Assembly: GCA_039818665.1 (NCBI GenBank) | Contig: JBCBTJ010000026.1 | Coordinates: 1 to 44,299 of the forward strand | Length of the DNA: 44,299 bases | Source: JBCBTJ01 sp039818665 | GTDB lineage: Bacteria > Pseudomonadota > Alphaproteobacteria > Caulobacterales > Hyphomonadaceae | Direction: 5' to 3' | Shown here: positions 24,300 through 32,858 of the stretch, piece after piece | Numbering within the stretch: the stretch's first letter is position 1 | How the letters are laid out: each line of letters starts with the position of its first letter | Notes under the pieces: model-generated | Database searches by the model: none | The model's input: only the letters and a program-made list of their open reading frames with translations | Told to the model about the DNA's origin: nothing | Position numbers and translations under genes: made by a program

Positions 24300-24437
24300 C
24301 ACACGCGTCCGATCGGCGGCCGCGCCCTCGCCGGGCGCGCCGCTCTGTCTGGTTTTCTGGGCATGCCGGTTTATAGCCCGGCCTGATCCCAGTCGGACTG
24401 ATTGCTCCGAACACCAGGCGAAGCGTCTGATTTTACA

Positions 24438-24482
24438 GAAGAACTTCTTCCGGGCGCCGCGGATAGGCCCGCGCCTATCCGC
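24438..24482 (-). terminator. hairpins between ParA operon and GTA cluster
   Basis: A 9-bp stem GCGGATAGG/CCTATCCGC (24459-24467 with 24474-24482) overlaps the stop codon of the upstream unknown gene and could end its transcript, though no T-run follows. Just beyond it is a 13-base palindrome GAAGAACTTCTTC (24438-24450). The second could be part of a terminator or an operator of the GTA promoter, which should lie in the 24300-24474 gap. I see no clear -35/-10 boxes and no TTAA-N7-TTAA CtrA site there. Confidence 0.35.
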
Positions 24483-24933
24483 CAGGCCGCATCGCTCTTA
24501 GCGTCTCAAACGCCTCGGCGTCCCATTCATACCGCCGGGCCCGCGACAGGATCTGCCGTACCGCCTCAGCCCGGCTCGGAAACGCGCCGCGATGGCCGGT
24601 ATAGAGGTTGGCGAGCGCGTATATCTCGGCGTTGCGCAGGCTGAAGCGCTCGATCGCCGTCTCCAAAGCCGCCTTCGCGGCGGCAGCGTCCGGACCGGCC
24701 GCGCGCAGTTGCTCGAAGGCCGCCGCCACGCCCGCCTCGTCCAGCTCGACCGCTGAGCCGTTCGCGGCTTTGCCGCCCGCCCGAAACCGCCGGGCGCGCT
24801 TCAGGAAGGCGTCATGCTCAAGATCGCCGAGCTCTTCAAACAGGCCCGCCAGCTCGTCGAGCGGCGCGCGCGTCTCCACGGCGGCCGACGCCGCGGCCTG
24901 GCGCAGCGCGCCGGAAAGTTCATTGAGTTTCAC
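24475..24933 (-). CDS. unknown helical protein, partner of ParA-like gene
   Basis: A 152-residue, mostly alpha-helical cytoplasmic protein that I do not recognise. The start is a GTG preceded by AGGAGGG, 14 bases after the stop of the ParA-like gene, so the two form an operon; the frame is open further upstream only inside the ParA gene. Visible features are KLNELSGALRQAAASAAVE at the N-terminus, a charged helix FLKRARRFRAGGKAA in the middle and the conserved-looking block LRNAEIYALANLYTGHRGAF. No signal peptide or membrane helix. It may be an adaptor for the ATPase, by context only. Confidence 0.72.
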   Translation of the reverse strand: MKLNELSGALRQAAASAAVETRAPLDELAGLFEELGDLEHDAFLKRARRFRAGGKAANGSAVELDEAGVAAAFEQLRAAGPDAAAAKAALETAIERFSLRNAEIYALANLYTGHRGAFPSRAEAVRQILSRARRYEWDAEAFETLRAMRPGG

Positions 24934-24947
24934 GCCCCCGCGCCCTC

Positions 24948-26078
24948 CTATAAATGCAGCCGCTCCACCACATGCTTGCCGAGCGGCTCCCAAATCGCCC
25001 GCTCCTCGGCGTTGCCCGAGACATATATCAAACCTTCGCCGGCCAGGCGCGAAATCTCCACCCGCCGCGGAATGGCGCAATGGCCGAGGACATCGCAATC
25101 GATCGCCAGGCGGTTTTCGATTTGGTGGGTGAGATAGTCTTTCTGCTGCTCTTCATGGGGCTGCAGGCCGGACCTCCGGCTCACCATGGTTGGCAGCACG
25201 CCGAGAAACTCCAGCTGCGGAAACAAGTCCGGCCGCAACGCCTGGACCTGCTCGGCGAAATACACCGTCGCTTCGGTCGACAGCCCGTCCATCACCGCCG
25301 GGATCAGCAAATGCGTGCTGGCGCAAATCGCGTTGATGAACCCCGTGGTCATCCTCGGCGGCGCGTCGATGACGCAGATGTCGAACGTGTCGTCCTCGGC
25401 GAATCTGGCGAGCGCCTCGGCCAGGCTGAACCGCACGTCGCGCGTGTTCTGATGGGTCAGCCAGCTGAACAACAGCCGGTTCTCCACATCCGCCAGCGGG
25501 TGATAGGCCGAGACCAAATGCGTCCGCCCCAAGACCGGGCCGAGATCAATCGGCAAGGCCCGCAGCCGGTCCACGTCGTGACCCGGCTCGATAAAGTTGA
25601 TCACCTTGTTTCGATCGGCCCGGTCCAGCTGCTTTTCGGTCGCCAGCGCCATCATCGAGGTCATCGACCCCTGATAATCCATGTCGATGGCCAGCACGCG
25701 CTTGCCGAACTGCACGTCCAACATCGTCGCGAGGTTCGACGTCACCGTGGTCTTGCCCACCCCGCCTTTGAGATTGGCGATCGTCACCACCGGCTTGCCG
25801 CCTTCTTCCGGCCGGCGCGGCAGCGGCGCGTCATCCGGGCGCGGCCGGGTCCAAATCAGCACTTCGGAATTGGCGGACTCGCGGATCGCGAGCAGCTTGC
25901 GCTCAGCCTCGTTCAGCCGCTTTTTCAGCTGCGACGGCTCGCCGTCCTGGCGCTGATGGCCGCGCCGATGACCAACCCGCCAGCCGAGCATCAGGCCGAT
26001 CAATGCGGCGAGGACGGCCAGGCCATAGGCTCCATATTGCCTGATCAGCCCCTCTGCGGGCCCCAGCCACTCCGGCAT
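24948..26078 (-). CDS. membrane-anchored ParA/MinD-type ATPase
   Basis: A 376-residue protein with an unusual layout. A membrane helix (about 15-34, YGAYGLAVLAALIGLMLGW) is followed by a basic stretch and a coiled-coil segment (48-70, QLKKRLNEAERKLLAIRESA). A complete ParA-type ATPase follows, with deviant Walker A KGGVGKTT (104-111), switch I IDMDYQGSMTSM and Walker B-like ICVIDAPPRMTTGF. ParA proteins are normally soluble or bind membranes by a C-terminal amphipathic helix, so a fixed N-terminal anchor is odd. It is transcribed toward the GTA cluster with a small helical protein gene 14 bases downstream. No ParB gene or parS-like site is seen. Cargo unknown. Confidence 0.88.
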   Translation of the reverse strand: MPEWLGPAEGLIRQYGAYGLAVLAALIGLMLGWRVGHRRGHQRQDGEPSQLKKRLNEAERKLLAIRESANSEVLIWTRPRPDDAPLPRRPEEGGKPVVTIANLKGGVGKTTVTSNLATMLDVQFGKRVLAIDMDYQGSMTSMMALATEKQLDRADRNKVINFIEPGHDVDRLRALPIDLGPVLGRTHLVSAYHPLADVENRLLFSWLTHQNTRDVRFSLAEALARFAEDDTFDICVIDAPPRMTTGFINAICASTHLLIPAVMDGLSTEATVYFAEQVQALRPDLFPQLEFLGVLPTMVSRRSGLQPHEEQQKDYLTHQIENRLAIDCDVLGHCAIPRRVEISRLAGEGLIYVSGNAEERAIWEPLGKHVVERLHL

Positions 26079-26210
26079 GTCTACGCAACTCCCCTCGGCG
26101 CAGAGGGGTTATCCCGAGGAATGCGGCAGGCACAAGGCGGCGCGCGCGGTCGGCGCCCCGCCGGCAAGGTTATCCACAAGGCCTGGGCTGGTTCCGCGTC
26201 CGATTGGAGA

Positions 26211-26831
26211 TCACGCGCCGGCCGCAGCCTCCGCCGTCACCGCCGCGCTCGATCCAGCCGCACCGGCCGCGGCGACCTTCGCAAACCCCGTCGTCCGCAA
26301 CAGCGCCATTGCGCCCCCTACCTCGTCGCCCGACTTACTGACAGGATTGGGCAAGAAGTCAGGCGCGTGCTTGCCGTGGTCGCGAAACACCATCACCAGC
26401 CCGCCGCCCGGCTTCAGCACCCGGCGGATCTCCCGCAGGGCGCGGCCAGGCTCCGGCCAGAATTGGAAACAGTGAAGCGCCGCGACGGTGTCGAACATAT
26501 CTTCGCGCCAAGGCAGAGCATCCGCCGTCCCGAGGCGCAGGTCGAGCACGCCGGCGCGTTCACGCAGTCTTTTGCGGGCGTTCGCCACGTCCAGCATCGT
26601 CTCGGTGGGCTCCACTCCGGCGAGGTGTAATCGCGGCGCGGCTTGCGAGAACATCTCCAAGAGCTTTCCGGTGCCGAAGCCGACCTCCAAAATCGCTTGG
26701 CCGGCCTGCGGATCAACCAAGCTCAGCGTCAAATCGTAGGCCGGCCGGTTCATCCTTTCCATGAGAAAGCCGAACAAGCGGCCCGCCAGGCCCGCCGGCG
26801 CCATGGGCAGCGGCGGCTTGCGTTTTGTCAT
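26211..26831 (-). CDS. class I SAM-dependent methyltransferase
   Basis: A 206-residue cytoplasmic methyltransferase of the UbiE/Methyltransf_11 type. Motif I is ILEVGFGTGKLLE, motif II LAGVEPTETML, then RLGTADALPWREDMFD, and the post-motif LREIRRVLKPGGGLVMVF. The C-terminus is Ala-rich. The substrate is not evident. It is divergent from a MarR-family gene 124 bases away, with two operator-like palindromes between them, so it is the probable target of that regulator. Confidence 0.92.
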   Translation of the reverse strand: MTKRKPPLPMAPAGLAGRLFGFLMERMNRPAYDLTLSLVDPQAGQAILEVGFGTGKLLEMFSQAAPRLHLAGVEPTETMLDVANARKRLRERAGVLDLRLGTADALPWREDMFDTVAALHCFQFWPEPGRALREIRRVLKPGGGLVMVFRDHGKHAPDFLPNPVSKSGDEVGGAMALLRTTGFAKVAAAGAAGSSAAVTAEAAAGA

Positions 26832-26883
26832 GTCCGACGTTCCGTCTTTGCGTTGGAGCGCATTCGGCCTCAGGGCCCCCTTT

Positions 26884-26901
26884 AGACAATCTTTATTGTC
26901 T
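26884..26901. promoter_or_regulatory. MarR operator-like palindrome 1
   Basis: AGACAAT-CTTT-ATTGTCT is a perfect 7+7 inverted repeat with a 4-base spacer. It lies between the methyltransferase and MarR starts and matches a second copy 23 bases away. The size and symmetry are right for a MarR dimer. Confidence 0.75.
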
Positions 26902-26906
26902 TATAT

Positions 26907-26924
26907 GGACAAGTATCATTGTCT
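26907..26924. promoter_or_regulatory. MarR operator-like palindrome 2
   Basis: GGACAAG-TATC-ATTGTCT has the same layout as the first palindrome with two base changes in the left half. The centre-to-centre distance is 23 bases, about two helical turns, so two dimers would sit on the same face. A TTGACA on the minus strand (26928-26933) just beyond it may be the -35 of the methyltransferase promoter. Confidence 0.72.
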
Positions 26925-26955
26925 ATATGTCAAGAGAATTGTCGGAGCCGCCCGC

Positions 26956-27462
26956 ATGACCACATCCGCAGAGAAGATGATGAGCGTCCTGACATTGGCC
27001 TCGAAGCTCTACTTCAAGCTCAGCGCCGTCGGGGCGGACTCGCTGAAAGAAAGCGGCGTTTCTCCGGGCCAGCGCGCGCTCATGGAGGACGTGTCGCGCC
27101 TCGGCCCGCAAAGCATCGGCGCGCTCGCCGCCATGCGCCCCGTGGCGAAGCAATACGTTCAGAAACTGGTGTCCGACCTCGTCGAGATCGGTTTCGCGGA
27201 ACTGACCCCCAACCCCGCGGACGGCCGCTCCAAGCTGGTGGAGCTGACGGCCGCCGGCCGCGATCGATTGGAAACATGGCGGCGCGCGGATCTAAAGCGG
27301 CTGGAAGCCTTCGCCTCCACGATCCCCGACCGAGACATAGACCGCGCTCTCAGCGTCTTAACGGCCGCCCACGCCGCGCTCCAAGACGAAGTCGCACGCC
27401 TGCAAACAAAGGAGGCGTCGGCCAAAACCAGCGCCGATGGCGCAAAGAGACGCGTGCGATAG
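26956..27462 (+). CDS. MarR-family transcriptional regulator
   Basis: A 168-residue winged-helix regulator. The recognition region reads SIGALAAMRPVAKQYVQKLV, and the wing reads LTPNPADGRSKLVELTAAG, the hallmark 'DxRxxxxxLT' of MarR. N- and C-terminal helices form the dimer interface. The start is the ATG at 26956, preceded by CGGAG; the frame is open to 26761 only because it crosses the operator region and the methyltransferase gene. It probably represses itself and the divergent methyltransferase. The ligand is unknown. Confidence 0.92.
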   Translation: MTTSAEKMMSVLTLASKLYFKLSAVGADSLKESGVSPGQRALMEDVSRLGPQSIGALAAMRPVAKQYVQKLVSDLVEIGFAELTPNPADGRSKLVELTAAGRDRLETWRRADLKRLEAFASTIPDRDIDRALSVLTAAHAALQDEVARLQTKEASAKTSADGAKRRVR

Positions 27463-27574
27463 GTTTGCAAGGCCCGACCCGCCCGCTGCCCGCGCCGCCT
27501 TCACTCCGCCATGTTTTTGCGCCAAGCAGGCTTTGTGTAGCGAGTGAACCGCCTGGAGCCTGTCCCGCCGCCCC

Positions 27575-29635
27575 ATGAGCGACGCCCCAAAATCCCCCAA
27601 GCGCCCCGCGGCGAAAGCGGCCAAAGGCGAGGCGAAACCGAAATCGGCGCGCCCGAGCGCGACCGCGGGCGCGAACATCAAAACCAAGCCGCCGCTCAGC
27701 TTGAAACAGCGGATCATCCGCTATGGCGCGCTGGCGGTCTTCGTCGTCGCCGCCGGCGTCGGCCTCTACGGATTAATGCAATACCGCGCGCTCTACGCCG
27801 GCATGCCGAAACTGCCGCCGACCGCCGAGCTCTGGACGTCCGGGCGCATGCCGGCGGTGGAGTTCGTCGACCGCGACGGCGAGACGCTCGCCATTCGCGG
27901 CCCCCGCTATGGCCGGGCCGTGACGCTGGAAGAGCTGCCGCCGCATGTTTATCAGGCCTTCATCGCCGCCGAGGACAAGCGCTTCTACGAGCATGACGGC
28001 GCCGACACGACCGCGATCGCACGCGCGGCCTGGTCCAATTGGCGGTCCGGTCGCACCGTCTCCGGCGCCTCGACGATCACCCAGCAGGTCGTCAAAAACC
28101 TCGTCCTCGGCCCCGAGCAAACGATCCGCCGCAAAGCCCAAGAAGTGCGCCTCGCCCGCGAGCTCGAAACGCGGCTCTCCAAGGATGAGATCCTCGAGCT
28201 TTACTTGAACCGCATCTATTTCGGCTCCAGCGCCTACGGCATCGACGCGGCCGCGCGCCACTATTTCGGCATCCCGCCGCAAGAGCTTTCGATCGCCCAG
28301 GCCTCCATCCTCGCCTCCGTGCCCCAGGCCCCCTCGCGGCTGGCGCTCGACAACAATTTCGACGAGGCCAAGGAGCGCCAGCTCTACGTGTTGAAGGAGA
28401 TGGTCGACGCCGGCCACATCACCGATGTGCAAATGGCCGTCGCCGATCTCGAAGCCATCGCCCTTGTCCAGCACGAGGAAGAGCCGCCGGCGCTCGGCTA
28501 CGCGCTCGACATGGCCCACCAGCAAGTGCGCGACATGCTGCCGGACGGGCCTGGCGACGTCATCGTCACCCTCACGGTCGATCAAAACCTGCAGGAGCGG
28601 ATCCAGACCGTGGTGACCGCTCGGATCAAAGAATCCGAAGAGGAGCTGGACGTCTCGCAGGCCGCCGCCGTCGTCATGCGGCCCGACGGCGCGATCCTCG
28701 CCATGGTCGGCGGGGTCGATTATTCCGAGAGCAAGTTCAACCGCGCCACACAAGCCCGCCGCCAACCGGGCTCTGCGTTCAAGCCGATCCTTTACGCCGC
28801 CGCCCTCGCAAACGGCGCGCACCCTTACGACGTCTATTACGATGAACCGGTCGAGTTCGACGGCTGGCGGCCGCGCAACTATGTCTCCGGCGCCCATCTC
28901 GGCCCGGTCACGGTGGCCGAGTCCCTCGCTGAATCCCTCAACACGGTCGCCGCGACCATCGGCGACGAGCTCGGCGAGGAGCGCGTCATCGCCCTCGCCC
29001 GCAGCTTCGGCATCCGGTCCGAGCTACGCCCGCTGCCCTCCATCGCCCTCGGCAGCCAAGAGGTGACCCTGCTCGACATGGTCCGCGCCTATTCCGTCTT
29101 CGCCAAGGAAGGCCAGCGCGCCGATCCCTTCCTCGTCCTCTCCGTCCATGACAGCCGCGGCCGCCCGCTTTTCACCCGGCCGGACTATGAAGCCCAGCAA
29201 GTCTTCCCGCGCCGCCTCGCCCGCGACATGACCGCCATGCTCTCCCGCGTCATCGAAGACGGCACGGGAACCAAGGCCGCCGTCCCCGGTTGGAGCGCGG
29301 CCGGCAAAACCGGCACCTCCCAGGATTGGCGCGACGCTTGGTTCGTCGGCTACACGGCGACCCGCATCGCCGGCGTCTGGGTCGGCAATGACAATGACGG
29401 CCCGATGAACGAGGTCTCCGGCGGCGGCCTGCCGGCGGAGATCTGGTCCACCATCATGATGATCGCGCTTGAAGGCGAAGAGCGCGCCTCGCTGGCCGGC
29501 GCGGGCCGGGCCTCCTTCACGCTCTCCCCCGAGGCGACCGAGCGCGTCGGTTTCTACCGCCGCCTGTCCGTCGCCTTCAACGACATCGCCGAGGCCCAGG
29601 AGATCCGCGCCGCCTCGGCCACTTCACAGCAATAG
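27575..29635 (+). CDS. bifunctional penicillin-binding protein 1A family
   Basis: A class A peptidoglycan synthase of 686 residues. A cytoplasmic Lys/Ala-rich tail (1-48) precedes the membrane helix (about 50-68). The GT51 glycosyltransferase has catalytic Glu133 in AAEDKRFYEHDG and STITQQVVKNL. The transpeptidase has Ser400 in PGSAFKP (SxxK), SLN at 454-456 and KTGTS near residue 570. It polymerises lipid II and cross-links stems in the periplasm. It is somewhat shorter than typical PBP1A and lacks the large inserted OB-type domain. The ABC-F gene starts 24 bases downstream on the same strand. Confidence 0.95.
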   Translation: MSDAPKSPKRPAAKAAKGEAKPKSARPSATAGANIKTKPPLSLKQRIIRYGALAVFVVAAGVGLYGLMQYRALYAGMPKLPPTAELWTSGRMPAVEFVDRDGETLAIRGPRYGRAVTLEELPPHVYQAFIAAEDKRFYEHDGADTTAIARAAWSNWRSGRTVSGASTITQQVVKNLVLGPEQTIRRKAQEVRLARELETRLSKDEILELYLNRIYFGSSAYGIDAAARHYFGIPPQELSIAQASILASVPQAPSRLALDNNFDEAKERQLYVLKEMVDAGHITDVQMAVADLEAIALVQHEEEPPALGYALDMAHQQVRDMLPDGPGDVIVTLTVDQNLQERIQTVVTARIKESEEELDVSQAAAVVMRPDGAILAMVGGVDYSESKFNRATQARRQPGSAFKPILYAAALANGAHPYDVYYDEPVEFDGWRPRNYVSGAHLGPVTVAESLAESLNTVAATIGDELGEERVIALARSFGIRSELRPLPSIALGSQEVTLLDMVRAYSVFAKEGQRADPFLVLSVHDSRGRPLFTRPDYEAQQVFPRRLARDMTAMLSRVIEDGTGTKAAVPGWSAAGKTGTSQDWRDAWFVGYTATRIAGVWVGNDNDGPMNEVSGGGLPAEIWSTIMMIALEGEERASLAGAGRASFTLSPEATERVGFYRRLSVAFNDIAEAQEIRAASATSQQ

Positions 29636-29659
29636 CGCGCCCGGCTATCCCAGCGCCCC

Positions 29660-31483
29660 ATGGCAGGCGCGCCCCTCATCGCTCTGAAAGACATCCGCCT
29701 CTCGCTCGGCGGCGCGCCCCTGTTCGACGGGGTGGAGTTCACCCTCTCCAAGGGCGAGCGCGCCGCCCTGGTCGGCCGCAACGGCGCCGGCAAGTCCACC
29801 ATCATGCGCATCGCCTCCGGCCGCCTCGACGCCGACGAGGGTTCGGTCTGGACCCAACCCGGCGCCACGGCCGTCTTCGCCGAACAAGAGCCGGACCTCT
29901 CCGCCTACGCCCAAGTCCTCGACTACGCCGCCGACGGCCTCGCCGACCGCCACCGCGCCGAAGCCGAGCTCACCGAGTTCCGCGTCGCCCCGGACGTCGA
30001 CCCCAAAACCCTCTCCGGCGGCCAAGCCCGCCGCGCCGCGCTCGCCCGCGCCTTCGCCGCCGATCCCGACATCCTGTTGCTCGACGAGCCCACCAACCAT
30101 CTCGACGTTGAGATGATCCAGGCGCTCGAAGCCCGCCTCCTCAAATTCCCCGGCGCGCTCCTCACGGTCTCCCACGACCGGCGCTTCCTGGAGACCGTGT
30201 CGACCTCTATCCTCTGGCTCCGCGGCGGCGTCATGCTGAAGCACGCACGCGGCTATAAGCACTTCGAGGCCTGGGCCGGCGAGGTCGAGGAGGCCGAGGA
30301 GAAACAGCTCGCCAAACTGAAGACCCAGCTGAAAGACGAAGCCCGCTGGCTCGCCCGCGGGGTCACGGCCCGGCGCAAGCGCAATCAGGGGCGGCTCACC
30401 AAAGTCCACGCCATGCGCGCCGATCACGCTCGCCGCCGCGCCGAGCTGAGCGACACGCGCGCCACCGCCGCCCTCGACGCCGACACGGGATCGCCGGGCA
30501 GCCGCAAAGTCATCGAAGCCCGCGGCCTTTCCAAGAGCTTCGACACGCCGAACGGCAAGCTGACCGTGGTCGAAGATCTCTCCCTGCGCATCCTCCGCGG
30601 CGACCGCATCGGCGTCATCGGTCCCAACGGCGTCGGCAAGACGACGCTCATCAAGCTCCTCGTCGGCGAACTCGCGCCCGACGCCGGCTCGGTGAAGCTC
30701 TCAAAGACGCTCCAACCGGCTTTCCTCGACCAGACCCGCGCCAGCCTCAATCCCACCGACACGCTCTGGGAGACGCTCGCGCCCGACGGCGGCGATCAGA
30801 TCATGGTGCGCGGCCGCCCGAAGCATGTCGCCGCCTACGCCAAGGACTTCCTGTTTCCGCCCGCCGCGCTCCGCCAACCCGTCGGCGCCATGTCCGGCGG
30901 CGAGCGCAACCGCCTCACCCTCGCCGTCGCCCTCGCCAAGCCCTCCAACCTCCTCGTCTTGGACGAGCCGACCAACGACCTCGACATCCAAACCTTAGAC
31001 CTCTTGGAGGACATGCTCGTCGAATATGACGGCACGTTGATCCTCGTCAGCCACGACCGCGCCTTCCTGGACAATACGGTCGCGTCCTGCCTCAGCCCCG
31101 TCGGGAACGGCCGCTGGGTCGAGACCGCCGGCGGCTGGACCGACGCGCAGAGCCAGCTCCAAGGCGTCGACGACAAACCGAGCGCGAAAGCCAAGTCTGC
31201 GAAAAAACCCCAAGAGCGCGCCAAGACGCCCGCCGCGAAGCTCTCCTTCAAAGACCAGCACCGCCTGAAAGAGCTCGACACGCTGATGCCGAAGCTCGCG
31301 GCCGACATCGAGGCCCTCGAAGCGACCCTCGCCGACGCGGACCTCTACGCCCGCGATCCGGACGCGTTCCAGGCCGCAACCCAAAAGCTCGCCGAGGCGC
31401 GCGCCGAGCTGGAAGCCGCCGAAGAAGACTGGCTCGACATCGAAGCGAAACGCGAAGCGCTAAGCGACGCGGCCTCGACCTAA
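29660..31483 (+). CDS. ABC-F family ATPase (Uup-like)
   Basis: A cytoplasmic ABC-F protein of 607 residues with two ATPase cassettes and no membrane domain. Cassette 1 has GRNGAGKST, LSGGQARRAALARA and LLLDEPTNHLD. Cassette 2 has GPNGVGKTT, MSGGERNRLTLAVALA and LVLDEPTNDLD. The interdomain linker is helical and charged (EEAEEKQLAKLKTQLKDEAR). The C-terminal coiled coil (about 515-600) is the Uup-type extension that binds nucleic acid. The family acts on ribosomes or DNA intermediates. The 146 bases after it, to the convergent MscS gene, show no clear terminator. Confidence 0.94.
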   Translation: MAGAPLIALKDIRLSLGGAPLFDGVEFTLSKGERAALVGRNGAGKSTIMRIASGRLDADEGSVWTQPGATAVFAEQEPDLSAYAQVLDYAADGLADRHRAEAELTEFRVAPDVDPKTLSGGQARRAALARAFAADPDILLLDEPTNHLDVEMIQALEARLLKFPGALLTVSHDRRFLETVSTSILWLRGGVMLKHARGYKHFEAWAGEVEEAEEKQLAKLKTQLKDEARWLARGVTARRKRNQGRLTKVHAMRADHARRRAELSDTRATAALDADTGSPGSRKVIEARGLSKSFDTPNGKLTVVEDLSLRILRGDRIGVIGPNGVGKTTLIKLLVGELAPDAGSVKLSKTLQPAFLDQTRASLNPTDTLWETLAPDGGDQIMVRGRPKHVAAYAKDFLFPPAALRQPVGAMSGGERNRLTLAVALAKPSNLLVLDEPTNDLDIQTLDLLEDMLVEYDGTLILVSHDRAFLDNTVASCLSPVGNGRWVETAGGWTDAQSQLQGVDDKPSAKAKSAKKPQERAKTPAAKLSFKDQHRLKELDTLMPKLAADIEALEATLADADLYARDPDAFQAATQKLAEARAELEAAEEDWLDIEAKREALSDAAST

Positions 31484-31629
31484 AAGCGCGGGCGCCTGTG
31501 CCATTTCAGGACACATGTGCAAGTGCGGCCTCGGACCTGGACTCAAAGCCCAATATCCATAGGCCCTATTTCGCCGGACCTGAACTGTGCACATAAACCC
31601 AGAATCAGGGTGTCGATGCGCGCCCCGGA

Positions 31630-32847
31630 TCAGCCCTCGCCGCCATCATCATCGCTGTCGCCGCGGGCGCGCACATCGGCCTTCTCGGCGAGCAGTTTGC
31701 GCACCCCTTCGCTCAGCTCCGGCGGCTGGATGATTTCCGGCGGATCCTGCTGCTGCATGTAGAGGGTCTGACTCGGGAAGGCGAAACCGGTGCCGGCGCG
31801 CTCGACAATGTCGATGATCGCCACGGCGAGCTCCTCCTTGATGGCGAGCCACTCGCCCCAATTCTTGGTGTGGGTGAAGCAGTAGATCAGATAATCGATC
31901 GAGCTTGCATTGAATTGATCGATCCGAACGAAGAGCGCCGTCTCCGGCGGATTGGCGAAACGCTCGTCATTCCAAAGCCACGCCTCGATCTCGTCGCGGA
32001 TGTATTTCAGCTGCGGCACAGTCGTGCGGTACTCGACGCCGATCGCCCATTTGATCCGGCGATGGGTCATACGCGAGAAGTTCGTCACCGCATTGTCCGA
32101 CAGCATCGCGTTCGGCACGAAGACCGGGCTTTTGTCGAACCGGCGGATCAGGGTCGAGCGGAAATTGATCTTCTCAACCGTGCCCTCGACAACGCCGTCC
32201 ACCTGGATCCACTCCCCCGGCACGAACCGCTTTTCGGTGAGGATCAGAATGCCGGAGATGAGGTTTTTGAAGAGGTCCTGCGCGCCGAGACCGACCGCGA
32301 TGCCGAAGACGCCGAGGCTCGCCAGGATGGGCGCGACCGGAATGCCCCAAATGTCCGCCACCGCGCCGAAGCCCAGCACGATGAGCAAGACCTGAAGCGT
32401 CTTGATCATCCAGTCCACAATGGCCGGCGAGAGCGTGGTTTTCAGCCCCGTGAACAAGAACTCGAACGCGTTCACCGCCCGCGACAGGGTCCAGAACACC
32501 GACAGCGCGATCACAGACTGGATCACCCGATCCGCGTTCGCCGCCGCATCCCCCTGTATGTCGATCACCCGGATCGCGACATAGACGCCGATGATCACAG
32601 GAACGATCTGCAAGGGCGTCGCGATCGCTTTGACCAGCGCATCGTCGAAATTCGTTTTGGTGCCCGCCGCCGCCCGCGTGATCGAGCGCACAATAGTCCG
32701 CGCGAAGAGGCCCCGGATCATCAGCGCGAACAGGATGATCCCAAGGGCGGTGATGATCTGGCCGTAGGTGAGGCCGAAGACGCCCTGGCCCCAAATGTCC
32801 CGCAAATAGGCGTAGCCCGCGCCCGCCCATTCCTGAACTTGCTCCAT
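31630..32847 (-). CDS. MscS-family mechanosensitive channel
   Basis: A 405-residue inner-membrane channel of the small-conductance type. Helices lie at about 25-45, 70-90, 105-125 and 142-165. The pore helix TM3 is PILASLGVFGIAVGLGAQDL, followed by the beta domain (PGEWIQVDGVVEGTVEKINF) and a C-terminal alpha/beta domain. The ATG at 32847 has a strong AGGAGGGG upstream and was preferred to the longer frame, which runs into prfC. It lies 11 bases downstream of prfC, probably in one transcript. Confidence 0.94.
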   Translation of the reverse strand: MEQVQEWAGAGYAYLRDIWGQGVFGLTYGQIITALGIILFALMIRGLFARTIVRSITRAAAGTKTNFDDALVKAIATPLQIVPVIIGVYVAIRVIDIQGDAAANADRVIQSVIALSVFWTLSRAVNAFEFLFTGLKTTLSPAIVDWMIKTLQVLLIVLGFGAVADIWGIPVAPILASLGVFGIAVGLGAQDLFKNLISGILILTEKRFVPGEWIQVDGVVEGTVEKINFRSTLIRRFDKSPVFVPNAMLSDNAVTNFSRMTHRRIKWAIGVEYRTTVPQLKYIRDEIEAWLWNDERFANPPETALFVRIDQFNASSIDYLIYCFTHTKNWGEWLAIKEELAVAIIDIVERAGTGFAFPSQTLYMQQQDPPEIIQPPELSEGVRKLLAEKADVRARGDSDDDGGEG

Positions 32848-32858
32848 CTGATCCCCTC

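Noticed and set aside
26091..26109. CCCCTC/GAGGGG stem upstream of the ParA-like gene as a further arm of the DUF559 element
   Set aside because: Only a 6-bp stem is shared in spirit; the outer CCTCACCTCCCAC sequence and the second hairpin are absent.
26170..26178. TTATCCACA, a perfect DnaA box, near a ParA-like gene: possible replication origin
   Set aside because: Only one perfect box is seen, with no cluster, no AT-rich unwinding region and no dnaA or parB nearby. A single copy is expected by chance or as a minor site.
24954..26630. 558-codon plus-strand frame opposite the ParA-like and methyltransferase genes
   Set aside because: Arg/His/Gln-rich composition typical of complementary strands; it spans two confident genes and an intergenic region.
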